Source of the DNA: a virus
Reading direction: 5' to 3' (one strand)
DNA length: 64,000 nt
Virus record (IMG/VR): IMGVR_UViG_3300004276_000003
Location: 1 to 64,000 of that record
Shown: in pieces, positions 16,117 through 25,900 of the stretch
Position numbering within the stretch: position 1 is the first letter of the stretch
How the letters are laid out: each line of letters begins with the position of its first letter
Notes under the pieces: generated by a model
What the model saw: only the letters and a program-made list of their open reading frames with translations
Databases searched by the model: none
What the model was told of the DNA's origin: nothing
Program-made: the position numbers and the translations under genes

Positions 16117-16980
16117 TCAGCTCCCCTCGGACTGGAGAATCTCGTCCCGGGAGCGATTGCTCACAGAGCCTGTGGGGGCCAAGTCTATCAAACTGGGCAT
16201 CTCTTTCCGACCGTGGAGGACCTTGAACTTCTCGAACTTCTTGAGCGTCTCCTGCAGGGCACTATCACCTGCCTGAACGCGCTCGTCGATTCGCGCCAGG
16301 CCGCGCGCCAGGTTCCCCAGCATCTCCACCTTCTTGGACGAGAGCGGTAGTGACCGGGCCTCGAGGAACGAGTGGTACAGCTCCCGCTGCACCTCGACCA
16401 TGATCTTCTTCCCGTCCAGCTCCCGGTGAACCCCCAGGCGGTAGGCCGCAGCCTCCGGACCTGCGCGCACTGCAAGCTGGTACGCGCTCTGCAGCGGGTA
16501 GGTGCGCTTTGTGGAGTCCGTCTGAAGGTACTCGGCCCAATCCCCCACACCCATGATGTCTGGATTCCAGAAGTAGTGCCGGAACTCCGCAACCGCGAGC
16601 TCCGGGACCGCGCACCCGAGCTCCCCCAGGTTTGCGGCGGCCTCGTGGAACGGGACCCCGCTCATCACCAGAGCCTCTGCCTTCTCCCGCACATGGGGAT
16701 TGCCGAGGATCAGACGCTTCATCGCATGCGTCGCGGCGTCTGGGTGAACCAGGGAGAAGATCTTCTTCTCCCTTAGCCAACGAGTGGAGGCGCGGTGCTT
16801 CGGGTCCCAGGGCCGGAAGTCCTTTGGTCCCCCCGACACCTCCCTCTGGAGCCGGTCGTGGTCTTCCTCGGAATGCGCGGAGAGGCCGTGGATCTCAAGG
16901 TTCAGCACCACCTCTTCATACGACAGCGCCGCCCCGATCACGAGGAGGTACTTGATGAAGAATTCAGCCGGGTGCGCCAT
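16117..16980 (-). CDS. Hypothetical helical protein
   Basis: 287 aa, alpha-rich with a hydrophobic N-terminal helix (FFIKYLLVIGAALSYEEVVL) and many short helices; acidic and basic patches alternate. No K-x-A motif and no family recognised. It sits between the glycine-zipper genes and the fibre block. A packaging (small terminase) function would need a helix-turn-helix, which is not evident. Confidence 0.4.
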   Translation of the reverse strand: MAHPAEFFIKYLLVIGAALSYEEVVLNLEIHGLSAHSEEDHDRLQREVSGGPKDFRPWDPKHRASTRWLREKKIFSLVHPDAATHAMKRLILGNPHVREKAEALVMSGVPFHEAAANLGELGCAVPELAVAEFRHYFWNPDIMGVGDWAEYLQTDSTKRTYPLQSAYQLAVRAGPEAAAYRLGVHRELDGKKIMVEVQRELYHSFLEARSLPLSSKKVEMLGNLARGLARIDERVQAGDSALQETLKKFEKFKVLHGRKEMPSLIDLAPTGSVSNRSRDEILQSEGS

Positions 16981-16984
16981 AGAG

Positions 16985-17428
16985 CTACTCCGTCATAAAC
17001 CGATCGAGGTCATCCAGGGATTTGATCTCCTTCTCCAAGGAATTCATTTTGCCTCGAATTCTATCGACGCGGGCACTCGAGAGGTCCAACTCTCGCAGGG
17101 CAGCCAAGTGATTTCGATTGTCCAGGGCATCCTGCAACAGCCCCCCTGCGTGCGCGCGTTCCAGCGCCGCATTGGCCCGGCGGAAAGAGCTGGTCACATC
17201 TGCCATTCCCCCCGCGGTCATACCTACGGCACCGCCGAGCGCCCCGCCTGCGATAGTTCCGCGAACACGAGACTTCCGGGGCAGCTCTCGGCTCTTGGCG
17301 TAGCCAAGCGCAGCTCCGCCCACCACGCCGGTTAGGGCCCCAACTGGGGCCCAGGCTGCAGACTTTTCGAAATCCTCCCAGAGTGGGTGGCCTTCCAAAA
17401 GAGATTCGTATGCTGCGAGTTTGTCCAC
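16985..17428 (-). CDS. Glycine-zipper protein with AAYE/HPLWE N-terminal tag
   Basis: 147 aa. Its first 19 residues, MDKLAAYESLLEGHPLWED, match those of the gene at 12502, followed by FEKSAAW. A Gly/Ala-rich hydrophobic part with GxxxG spacing spans about 28-80, then a polar coiled-coil C-terminus (about 95-140, ELDLSSARVDRIRGKMNSL). A membrane-inserting head plus coiled-coil tail suggests a virion-internal protein acting in the cell envelope. The role is inferred. Confidence 0.5.
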   Translation of the reverse strand: MDKLAAYESLLEGHPLWEDFEKSAAWAPVGALTGVVGGAALGYAKSRELPRKSRVRGTIAGGALGGAVGMTAGGMADVTSSFRRANAALERAHAGGLLQDALDNRNHLAALRELDLSSARVDRIRGKMNSLEKEIKSLDDLDRFMTE

Positions 17429-17436
17429 GGTGGTCC

Positions 17437-18138
17437 TCAGTAGCGGCTATGCCGATCGATGCGATCCAGGCGATTGCGGAGCTCATGGTGGCGATCTTCC
17501 GCCCGCTGCTCCTTGTAGAACTCGTTCAACTCCCGCTGGTGCTGCTTGGTATCGAGCTGCCGGCGGACGGCCCCCAGGGTGGCCCGGTCGTAGTTGTTGT
17601 TGCGGACGATGCTCTTGGCCGCCCGGATGTGGCTCTCATCTTGGGCAGACAGCCCGGCGCCAACCAGGGCCCCACCGAGGCCACCGAGGACTCCCCCGAT
17701 CACAGCGTTGGGTGCCGCACGCCGTGACGGTCCGCTCAGGGCCGCGCCGAGCGCCCCGATGCCGCCCCCAACAAGGCCGCCCACCAGGGAGGCCTTACCC
17801 ATGGGGGTAGCCTTCTCCTTGGCCTTGGCCTTGGCGTACCGAGAGTACTGACGCTTCCGAACGCCGTACGGGATTGCAGCTTCTGATACATCCGGCTCTT
17901 GGGCGCCGAAAATGCGTGCGAGCTTGTCCATGGGGGCGGCTCCCTGTTTCGCCAAGAAGGACTCCGCGTCCCTGCGGTGGTTCTTGTACTGCCGAGAGCG
18001 CCACCGGTGGCGCAGGGTGCCCGGAGGAGTTTCAGCGAGCTGCTGCTTCTTCTCCATCTCCATCTTCCGGAAGGAGTCGTACGCCTGCCGGACCTCGGCA
18101 GGCGTCATGTTTCCGATCTCGATGAGCTGCGGGGCCAC
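17437..18138 (-). CDS. Basic protein with a glycine-zipper segment
   Basis: 233 aa, highly basic (many Arg/Lys/His). The N-terminal 60 residues are a charged helix; residues 70-75 read PMDKLA, echoing the tag of neighbouring genes. About 115-165 is a Gly/Ala hydrophobic zipper (VGGLVGGGIGALGAAL, then GGVLGGLGGALVGAGL). The last 65 residues are a charged, His-rich helix. It is adjacent to the 16985 gene and may act with it. Confidence 0.5.
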   Translation of the reverse strand: MAPQLIEIGNMTPAEVRQAYDSFRKMEMEKKQQLAETPPGTLRHRWRSRQYKNHRRDAESFLAKQGAAPMDKLARIFGAQEPDVSEAAIPYGVRKRQYSRYAKAKAKEKATPMGKASLVGGLVGGGIGALGAALSGPSRRAAPNAVIGGVLGGLGGALVGAGLSAQDESHIRAAKSIVRNNNYDRATLGAVRRQLDTKQHQRELNEFYKEQRAEDRHHELRNRLDRIDRHSRY

Positions 18139-18147
18139 TGCGGCCTC

Positions 18148-19659
18148 CTACACGGTGTATTTCTTGAGGCTCTTGAGGCCGGTGATGACGTCCTCAAGTG
18201 CGAACAGCGCACGGACCGCTGCGGTCTTGGGGATGGACTGCAGGCCGACCTGCGCCGCGAGGACTACTCCCGCCAGCTTCGTGGACGCATCCTCGAGCTG
18301 GGGCAGGAACTCCACGAAGGTGTCCACGTTCTCGGGGTTCAGGAAGTTGAGCGCGAGGACAGCATCCACGGACGCGGTGTCCACCATGGCGGAGGCCCGC
18401 TTGTCAAAGGAGATGGCGCTGATCTCCTTGATCAGGTTGACCCGCTTGGGGATCTGCACGTCGAGCATGTCCACCGCGGCTTCCTTCGCCGCCTCGACCT
18501 GGTACTCATCCCGACTCGAGAGCGGCTGGAGCCCGAAGAGGCGAACCGCCTCTCCCGATGCTGCGGCCTTCTCGAAGATCGCAGTGGTGAGATTCTGCGG
18601 CATGCCCGCCGCAGCCAACCAGAAGGCCCCGTCCACCCAGTCATGCTCCCCGGAGCCGAGCTTGTCGAAAACCGGACCGTCAAGCCGACAGCCGCCCTGC
18701 CAGGCGCGGATCTCCACCATCGTGGGGTACGCGTTGGCCTGCGCCGCCTTCATGAGCTCGGGCCCCGCGGTGAGCTGCACCGGGTTGTCCAGAGGGAGGA
18801 ACTTGTAGTCGGCAGGGATTGCGATCTCGGTAGGAGATGACGCGACCGGAGACGCCAGGCCCTCCGAGGGGATGATCCGGATGTCCTGTCGGTTCATGTC
18901 CTGCGCTGCGAAGTACCCACGACCCTCCACCGTGACCTTGGTGAGGATCGTGTAGGGCACGGTGGCGACGATCGCCTTCTCGTTGACCTTCACGAAGACG
19001 CCGAAGCCTCGGACTTCAGGCTTCTGGGGCAGCGGCAGGTTGTGGCTCACCCCCACGAGAGATCCCACGATCTCCGGCTGCACCGAATACTGACTCCCGT
19101 TGGTGAAGAGCTTCATCGGAGTCGGCTGACCCGCAACCGGGTCGAACAGCGTGGGGAGCACAAAACCCACCACCTGCTTCCCGGTGGAGGCGTCAGTGAC
19201 CTTGTAGATGCCGAACTGACTCACCGGAACCGCCTGCTCCTGCAGAGGGTCGGGCGCAGCCTGGACGTTGGTGACGGTAGCCGCTCCCTGCTGGTCAGCG
19301 GCCTGCAGCATCTCCGGAGGGAGCGCCTGCTGGGCCTGCTGAGCCGTCACCTTGGTCTCCTGCGGGGCCATGCCCTGTGGGGCAGCAGAGACCTTGATGA
19401 CGTAGCCGTAGCCGTCTGGCCGCACCTGTACGACATCGGTACCCGGACGGAAGGCGGAACGAGCAGCAGAGGCCAGCTTCTCCGAGCTGGTGATGGGGCG
19501 CTCAGTGAGCCGGGCGAGACAGGCCATCACCGAGGCGTTCTTCTCGATGAGCCGGCGAACCTTGGGGTCTGCGAACTCCTGGTTGAACGCGCCGAAGTCG
19601 CTCTCGTTGAGCGTACCTGAGATGGCCTGACAGAGAGACCCTCCAGAATGCGTGGTCAC
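18148..19659 (-). CDS. Large virion-type hypothetical protein
   Basis: 503 aa with EKLAS, EKAAAS and PKTAA motifs of the K-x-A set. The N-terminal 130 residues contain a Gln-rich disordered segment; the central region (about 165-300) is beta-rich with a compact domain, and the C-terminal 200 residues are helical. No recognised family. The many K-x-A sites suggest it is processed, which would make it an internal head protein. It runs between the Cys-rich 19673 gene and the 17437 gene. Confidence 0.45.
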   Translation of the reverse strand: MTTHSGGSLCQAISGTLNESDFGAFNQEFADPKVRRLIEKNASVMACLARLTERPITSSEKLASAARSAFRPGTDVVQVRPDGYGYVIKVSAAPQGMAPQETKVTAQQAQQALPPEMLQAADQQGAATVTNVQAAPDPLQEQAVPVSQFGIYKVTDASTGKQVVGFVLPTLFDPVAGQPTPMKLFTNGSQYSVQPEIVGSLVGVSHNLPLPQKPEVRGFGVFVKVNEKAIVATVPYTILTKVTVEGRGYFAAQDMNRQDIRIIPSEGLASPVASSPTEIAIPADYKFLPLDNPVQLTAGPELMKAAQANAYPTMVEIRAWQGGCRLDGPVFDKLGSGEHDWVDGAFWLAAAGMPQNLTTAIFEKAAASGEAVRLFGLQPLSSRDEYQVEAAKEAAVDMLDVQIPKRVNLIKEISAISFDKRASAMVDTASVDAVLALNFLNPENVDTFVEFLPQLEDASTKLAGVVLAAQVGLQSIPKTAAVRALFALEDVITGLKSLKKYTV

Positions 19660-19672
19660 GGGCTTCTCCTAC

Positions 19673-20077
19673 TCAGGATTTCTTGGGGTATTCCTGATCG
19701 ATCGTATCGACCAGCTTGAGGAACTTGGCAGTCCGAGATGTTTCGGCCGCACGGATCGCCGCAAGTGCAGTGTCTTTCGAGACCTTTCCCCGAGTCAAAT
19801 CTCTGGCCGCCTGGCTGGCATACTGCTTCCGCAGCTTCAATTCACTGAGCGCCGGATCGATGGCCGAACTTGTCTTGACCTGGTCTCGCTCCACCCGGGA
19901 GTAGTCATCGCAGACACCCTCTGGAGTTGCCCCGAAGGAGAACTGTTCGCAGTACCCGCCCCCGGAAGCGATGGCCCGGTAGAAGCGGCAGTCCTCGCAC
20001 TTCTCATCCCTCGACGAGATCGGGGTGTACCCCGGGGCGTCGGATGCCGCAGCCAGCTTGGGGTAGAACGGGAGCAT
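19673..20077 (-). CDS. Small protein with a CxxC...C...C cluster
   Basis: 134 aa. Cysteines are arranged C-E-D-C-R-F-Y, then C-E-Q-F and C-D-D-Y (about residues 27-57), a pattern similar to small iron-sulphur (HiPIP-like) or zinc knuckle proteins of other phages. The rest is a Lys/Ala-rich helical tail. It starts one base before the stop of its upstream gene (1 bp overlap). Metal binding is likely; function unknown. Confidence 0.45.
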   Translation of the reverse strand: MLPFYPKLAAASDAPGYTPISSRDEKCEDCRFYRAIASGGGYCEQFSFGATPEGVCDDYSRVERDQVKTSSAIDPALSELKLRKQYASQAARDLTRGKVSKDTALAAIRAAETSRTAKFLKLVDTIDQEYPKKS

Positions 20078-21276
20078 CAGCGCATGCCGGCGATGGGACT
20101 GGGCTTGAGGTAGCGGTAGCCCTTCTTGGCCTTCTCGAAGACCATGAACAGGCCGGGGGAAGGGAGTCCGCTGCGTGCAGCCCGGATCTCCTCGCGCATC
20201 CCACCGCTGAGCATGCTGCGGAGCTTCTGCTGGTCCGAGACCTTCTCGAGCTTCTTCGCCATGCTCCGAGGTACGGCCATCACGAACTTCGTGCCGGGCA
20301 CCTGGTAGAAGGCGAGGGAAGCCACCGTGGCCCCGCTCTTCAGAGGAAGCCGCTGGCTCCCCACTACTGCAGAAGCCGGGACCATGTTCGAGGAGCTGAA
20401 ACTGAGGGTGACGGAACCTTCCTTCTTGAGAAGGCCCATCTCCCTACGCGCCGCATCTCGCTTCTTCCGCCGCCAGTTCTGGACTCCCTGATTGGCGGCG
20501 GTGATGGCCGCACCCGTTCCAGTACCAACAAGAGCGCCACCGAGGCCGGCTCCAAGCCGCTGCTGGATGCCCTTCTTGTCCCATTTGGCCTTCGATGCTC
20601 CCATCGCCCTGAGCGCCCCGAGACCGGCACCAACCCCGATAGGGATGGTGGACTGACGAACGGCCCCTTCGACCCTCTCCTTCCCGGAGAGCCCGCGCTG
20701 GTATTTGTCGAGCTTCTTCGTCCGCTTGAGCTCCGCCATCTGCTGGAGCTGGTCGGCACTCATGTTCTCGTAGTTCGGCGCCCCCGCAGACTTGTGGAGG
20801 CCAAAGCCCTGACGCTGCTGGTAGGGCGGGTGCAGCTGGTCGATCAGAGACTTCTGCCCAGACGGACGCTTGGCCGGACCGTCGAAGATGGCCGGGCTGG
20901 TGAGCGCAGACTGCACACGCTCCGCGGTCAGGGGGAACGCGTTCCCCGCGACCTCGAATACGTGGAAGGGCTGCAGCTGTCGGTCCGAGATGATGATCGG
21001 AATCCGGAGCATGTTCTCAGGATTCTTCGACTCGGTCGCCGCAGCGGGATCACTCTTCGGCAGCAGCATGGCGTGCCCGAATGCGAATCCGGCCTCCGGC
21101 TCCATGCGCTGGATGTCAATGTTGACTTCGAACTGGCTGAGGAACGGGAGCTGCTGGTGCAGGTTCGACAGCACATGCGCAGGCCACTTCGTCTCGTCGT
21201 CCGGCATCTTGGCGATGGACGCCGCCTTCTCGAAGAAGGAATGCGGGTCGACCTCGGGAAGGAAGAGGGCAGTCAT
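20077..21276 (-). CDS. Hypothetical virion protein with a glycine-zipper segment
   Basis: 399 aa. The first 20 residues contain the FFEKAAS motif shared in style with the 3741 gene, followed by a globular alpha/beta domain (about 30-145). The middle has KSAG and a Gly/Ala-rich zipper (about 215-260: IGVGAGLGALRAMG, GAGLGGALVGTGTGAA) flanked by Lys/Arg runs. The C-terminal part (about 285-399) looks like a second alpha/beta domain. No named family. It is separated by 110 bp from the upstream baseplate gene. Confidence 0.45.
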   Translation of the reverse strand: MTALFLPEVDPHSFFEKAASIAKMPDDETKWPAHVLSNLHQQLPFLSQFEVNIDIQRMEPEAGFAFGHAMLLPKSDPAAATESKNPENMLRIPIIISDRQLQPFHVFEVAGNAFPLTAERVQSALTSPAIFDGPAKRPSGQKSLIDQLHPPYQQRQGFGLHKSAGAPNYENMSADQLQQMAELKRTKKLDKYQRGLSGKERVEGAVRQSTIPIGVGAGLGALRAMGASKAKWDKKGIQQRLGAGLGGALVGTGTGAAITAANQGVQNWRRKKRDAARREMGLLKKEGSVTLSFSSSNMVPASAVVGSQRLPLKSGATVASLAFYQVPGTKFVMAVPRSMAKKLEKVSDQQKLRSMLSGGMREEIRAARSGLPSPGLFMVFEKAKKGYRYLKPSPIAGMR

Positions 21277-21329
21277 CGAGGTGCTCCTACAGGACGGCTG
21301 AACTGGTGCCGGCGCGCGTAGCCAGGTTC

Positions 21330-21371
21330 GCCTGCCTCGTAACCTCCAAACAAGAGGTGATGTTCGCAGGC
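21330..21371. other. Nested stem-loop in a 110-bp intergenic gap
   Basis: Arms GCCTGC (21330-21335) and GCAGGC (21366-21371) enclose a second pair ACCTC (21342-21346) and GAGGT (21354-21358). It lies in the only sizeable gap of the leftward virion block, before the 20077-21276 gene. It may be an attenuator or RNA-processing site; there is no T-run after it. Confidence 0.3.
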
Positions 21372-21386
21372 ACGGGTGAACCCATA

Positions 21387-22484
21387 CTACTCGCTCTCGA
21401 GCGTGGAGGAAAGGAAGGGCTCCCCTGTGATCTCTGATGCGGCGAGCTCGCCCAAGAAGACCGCCGTGTCCGGGGTAGGGACCCCCAGAGCGTTCAGGCC
21501 TGCTTGGATCTCAGCGAGAGACTTGGAGAGGGCGGAGAGGAAGGAACTGCCCCGGAGGACCGGCTCACTATTGCCGGTGTCTACGTCCTTGGCGATCCTG
21601 ATCTTCTCAGCAGTCTCGAGGAGCGCCGCTCCCTGGCGGGAGATCCCGAACGTCAGGCTCTCGGCTGACACCGGGGCCATCTCGTCGTCGTAGACCCGGA
21701 AGTCCACTACTCGCGCTGCGGGGTCCGGTGCGTCGGGCCTCCGCACAGGGATCGTGATGGGCAGAGGCGCGAGGGCACCTGCCGCAAGGAGTGTCACCTT
21801 GGTCGAGACATCCTTCAGAGGAGGCCGGTCTACCGGCTCATCGAGCTCCAGTCGGGTCCCCTCGGTAGCCCCCATCTGCAGGCGGAGCGTAGAGCTGGGG
21901 GAATCCACATACTGGCGTACTTGGTGCTCGTACTGAGCTGTCAGCTCTCCATCTCGATCATCTTCTCTGTGGAGGTTTCGCCAGGAAATCTTCCCGCCGA
22001 ATGTCTCCACCTCCCAGTTCTCCGCCAGGGTGAGTACCTGGTTCTGCTGGGGGTTGAAGATGGTCCGAGCCAGCGGAGTGCTGCGGATCTCTACGATGCC
22101 CCCACGCCGGATCACCACCCCGTTCTGATCTCGAGAGAGCGCGGCGATATCCCCCGGGTTCAAGTAGGGGCGACCGGAATGGAAAGAGCCCGCTTTGCGC
22201 GCATCCTCTGTCGTCGGATCCATGGTGTACGCGTACCCGACGAGGAACTTCTGCGACCCGTCTGACGGTACGGCCACGTACACCCGAGCACCGACCTCAG
22301 GCATGGCATGGATGCCTTCCCCCAACGCGCCCATGAACAGCGATGACACCAGAACAGGAGTGAACTCCTTCGGTGGGTCATCGCCGATCACGCGGCAGAT
22401 CCAGCGGTCGGGGTCCACCTCGACCACTCGGCCGAGGTGGATCTGCGCTGAGACCGCCCGGGTTGGCGTGGCGGGACTCTCCAT
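21387..22484 (-). CDS. Baseplate hub-like protein with OB-fold
   Basis: 365 aa. Residues about 15-90 have the pattern of the gp5/VgrG-type OB-fold found at the tip of contractile tails: GRVVEVDPDRWICRVIGDD, then a PEVGARVYVAVPSDGSQKFLVGYA strand pair. The centre (about 105-190) is beta-rich with Gly turns, and the C-terminus is helical. No lysozyme domain is present, so it would be a puncture/spike or assembly-initiating protein only. It directly follows the small gene 22485 downstream of the polymerase. Confidence 0.45.
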   Translation of the reverse strand: MESPATPTRAVSAQIHLGRVVEVDPDRWICRVIGDDPPKEFTPVLVSSLFMGALGEGIHAMPEVGARVYVAVPSDGSQKFLVGYAYTMDPTTEDARKAGSFHSGRPYLNPGDIAALSRDQNGVVIRRGGIVEIRSTPLARTIFNPQQNQVLTLAENWEVETFGGKISWRNLHREDDRDGELTAQYEHQVRQYVDSPSSTLRLQMGATEGTRLELDEPVDRPPLKDVSTKVTLLAAGALAPLPITIPVRRPDAPDPAARVVDFRVYDDEMAPVSAESLTFGISRQGAALLETAEKIRIAKDVDTGNSEPVLRGSSFLSALSKSLAEIQAGLNALGVPTPDTAVFLGELAASEITGEPFLSSTLESE

Positions 22485-22943
22485 CTACTTCTGGCCACCG
22501 CCGAGGACGCGGTAGCCTCCGTAGCCGGCGGCACCCACTCCAGCAGCGCCCGCGGCACCGAGGGCTGCCTGGCCGCCGCCGGTCTGGAGGGCGCGACCAA
22601 CGTGCATCTGGGCGCGGCTCCCGAGCCACTTGAGCTGATCTCCTGCGCCCATGCCCTTGTTCATCTTCCAGCCGCCACGGACGAACTTACCCCCCTCTCG
22701 GGTGCCCCCCACCCGAGTTCCGACAGTCTTCGCTCCCTTCATGCCAGAGCGGAACAACCCCTTCCCGAACTCCTGCAGGGCCTTGATGCCCGCCTCCTTC
22801 TCCATCTGGTCGAAGGCGAGAAGGTACGGGCCCGGCATGTAGCCCTCAGAAGTGCCGTATGCGTCGATGATCGCCTCGGCGGTCTTCTCTGCGTCGAGGC
22901 GTGCGAGAGCGGCTTCGTAGGCGGCGATCTTGTTCATGGTCAT
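22485..22943 (-). CDS. Glycine-zipper protein with AAYE tag
   Basis: 152 aa. It starts with MTMNKIAAYEAALARL, a variant of the tag in the 12502 and 16985 genes, with KTAE and KEAG motifs. The middle is Gly/Lys-rich; the last 35 residues are an Ala/Gly hydrophobic segment (LGAAGAAGVGAAGYGG). Its start overlaps the end of the RNA polymerase gene by 4 bp (ATGA), so the two are translationally coupled and presumably co-expressed. Confidence 0.5.
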   Translation of the reverse strand: MTMNKIAAYEAALARLDAEKTAEAIIDAYGTSEGYMPGPYLLAFDQMEKEAGIKALQEFGKGLFRSGMKGAKTVGTRVGGTREGGKFVRGGWKMNKGMGAGDQLKWLGSRAQMHVGRALQTGGGQAALGAAGAAGVGAAGYGGYRVLGGGQK

Positions 22944-25900
22944 TTCCCGAAGAATGAGAACCTGGAGGGTGGCGAGGCCGGGGCCTTCTTTTGGGGCGCA
23001 GGCCGCGAGACAGGAAGTGGCTTGGGGGCCGACTTGGGCATTGTAGCGGGGGACGGCGGAGTGAGCCCGAAGGAAGCACCGTGGGCAGCTCCGGGGATGG
23101 GGTGGCCGTGGATGTCAGAGACCCAGTTCTGGGCCCCTCCTTCCACGTACGTCTCCTTCAGCCGCTGGAAGTTGAGCCGCGCCATCCAGTCCTCTGACCC
23201 TGCCAGCGGAGCCTGGTTGAGGGGCTTGAGCGTGGGGCTGTGGGTGATCTCCTTCCTGCCTGCCCGGCGCAGGTCTTTGTTCAGGTTCTCGACCTCACTC
23301 AGAGGGAGCATCTGCCCGCGCAGGATGTTGGGGGCGTCACCGGGGTTGTTCACCTTGGTGAGATCGGTCATCGCCCGGATCACCGTCTCGATGTTGCGCC
23401 TCCGCTCGTTCCCTGTGGTCTCCACGTAGAGGCTGTTCAGGTTCTCCGTCAGGTGGTTCCGAACCGCACCCATGCTCTTTGTGATCTCGAGGATGTGGTT
23501 CGGGTTCTTCCTGCCTGTGGAGAGGGCCTCCGCCTTCTTCACTTCCGCGCCTACCCGAATCTTGGGGAGGAGCTGGTTGGTGTGCGGGACCGTGTGCTGC
23601 TTCCCAGTGATCGTCACGATCTTTCCACCCAGGGCGTCGCTCATGATCTTCTCTACGCGGCCCGACACGGTCGCCAGCGTCGCCTCACCGCGCAGCTTCT
23701 TCGGGACCTTGAGGAGGTCTTCCGCCGCGGTGAAGTAGTCTCCGACATCTCCCGCACCGCCCACACCACCTGTGTGGAACGTCCGCATCTGCATCTGGGT
23801 GATGGGCTCTCCGAGGGCGTGCCCCGCGATGACCCCGACGTTGGTGCCGACCTTGTAGTTCTTCCCGCGCTCGCTCAGCCCGTAGCAGGTGGCGCAGATC
23901 CCCTTCACTTCCTTGCAGGCCAGGGGAGACCGGACCAGCACCTTCTTGGGGCCCGAGTTCTTGAGGCGCGTGCGGAGGGGCTCAGTGATGAGCGTGCCCT
24001 TCTTGAGGGAATCGCCGCCCTTCAGGGGGACATCAGCAGCCAGGTAGCGGCCGCCAACATCTGCATCCGTCACGGGGAGGAGGGTGCCCTTCGTGGTGCC
24101 ACAGTCTTCCGACTTGATCGTCTGGTCGATGACCGTGTTGATAAGCTCCTTGGTGAGCGCGCCAGGCTTCGCCGTCGCGCTCGCGCGGTCGATGGTTCCC
24201 TTCCGCGCTCCATGCAGGGATGCCCAATACTGGGAGATGGGGAGGCCTTCTCCGAACGACTTCACGATCGGGAACGGGACCTCCTTGTTCATCGGATCTT
24301 GGACCAAGATCGGGCCCATCACGAGCTGGCCGAACTGGTTCCAGTTGCCCTTCGCCCCGCTCTGCGCCCAGTCCCACATGCGGTTGCTGTCCGTGCGGTT
24401 GTACCGAGCGGTGCCGACCTCACGGAGCTCTGTCTGCGCCTTGCGGTACAGGTTGACGATCTTCTGGTCCTTCTCCTTCTGGCTGCCGGAGCCCTTGCGG
24501 ATCTCCCGCTCCTTCACCTGGTACTTCTTGAGGCGCTCATCTCGGAGCTTGAAGCCGTCATGGAAGTCGTTGAGGCTGACGCTCGACCCGTTCTTGTAGG
24601 CCAGATTGTGCCCCAGCGTCTTCCACTGATCGATCATCGAGGCGAACTCACCTGGGTGCGCTCGAGCGACCCGCGTAGCGAGACCCTTCATCTTCCCCTT
24701 GGCCATGCGGAAGCTGGGGTCATGCAGGAGCTCGGCATCTCCCTTGAACTCCGCGGGGAGCGTCTTGTTCAGCGCCAGGCGGCCCGGGGTGGTGGGCTTC
24801 GTCATCCCCTTGACTGAGATCACATCGTAGGACTTCAGCTTGCCCTGCTTCATGAGTTTGAGGGCCTCCTCCTGCGTGAAGGATCCGGACTTCTTCTTCC
24901 CCCAGCGGGTCGCCTGGTAGATCCCCAGGACGCCATCTTGGCTCGGGGCGACCATCAGGTTGCCAGAAGTGGGCGAGAAGAGATTCTTCGAGGGGAGCAT
25001 GCCCTTCGCCTCTTCCACCGCCTTGTCTGAGATCGGGACGTACATGGCCATGGTGTCCCCATCGAAGTCAGCGTTGAAGCCTCCGACGACCAGGGGATGG
25101 ATCTTGATGGAGCGGCCCTCTACGATCTTCGGGCGGAAGGCCATCATCGAGAACATGTGAAGGGCGGGGTCCCGCTTCATGATCGCGGGACGGTCCTTCA
25201 CCACGCGGGCCAGCGCCTCGTTGGCGGCGGGGTGGTTCTTCTTGATCATCTCCCGCGCCTCTCGTGGAGTACGCGCGCGCCCCATGCGGCGCCAGAGCTC
25301 CCGGATGACGAACGGCTTGTACATCTCCATGGCCATGGAGCGGGGGACCCCGACCTCATCCAGCGGGAGGTCTGGATCTGGTGTGATCACAGAGCGACCA
25401 GAGAGATCCTGACGCTTGCCGAGTACGCCCGTCTGGAAGAACGAATATTTCGGCTGGCTGCTCGCCCCCGAAAGCTTGTCCATCAGACTCGGGAGCTGCT
25501 TGCCCTCGAGCGTCATCCCGGTTGTGCGCAGCGCCTTGACGGTCGTGTAGATCTCCGCCTGGAGCTTCTGGATGTCCCCCACCGGCAGACGCTCCTTCTC
25601 CGCGTTCTTGAGCTGCCTCACCATAGACCCGGTGATGGCGTACATCTGGTTGACGGGGTCGATGATCTGCGTGCCGTCAAAGCCGATGCTCACCTTCCGG
25701 AGCTGCGGAGGAAGCACCGGGATCACACGGTTGGTGTACGCGTCGATCGGCTTCAGCTTCAGCTTCTTCAGGGCGCGGAGATAGCGAACACGCTTGTACT
25801 CCACGTTGAGCTTGCCCTTCTTCGCATCCGTCAGGGACTTCTCGCTCTTCTTGAGCTCAGTGTCCACGTTCAACGCGCGGAGCTTCTCCTCGATGATCGT

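Noticed and set aside
19927-21321. Plus-strand frame of about 464 codons opposite the virion genes
   Set aside because: Arg/Leu-rich shadow of the 19673 and 20077 genes, with no start signal.
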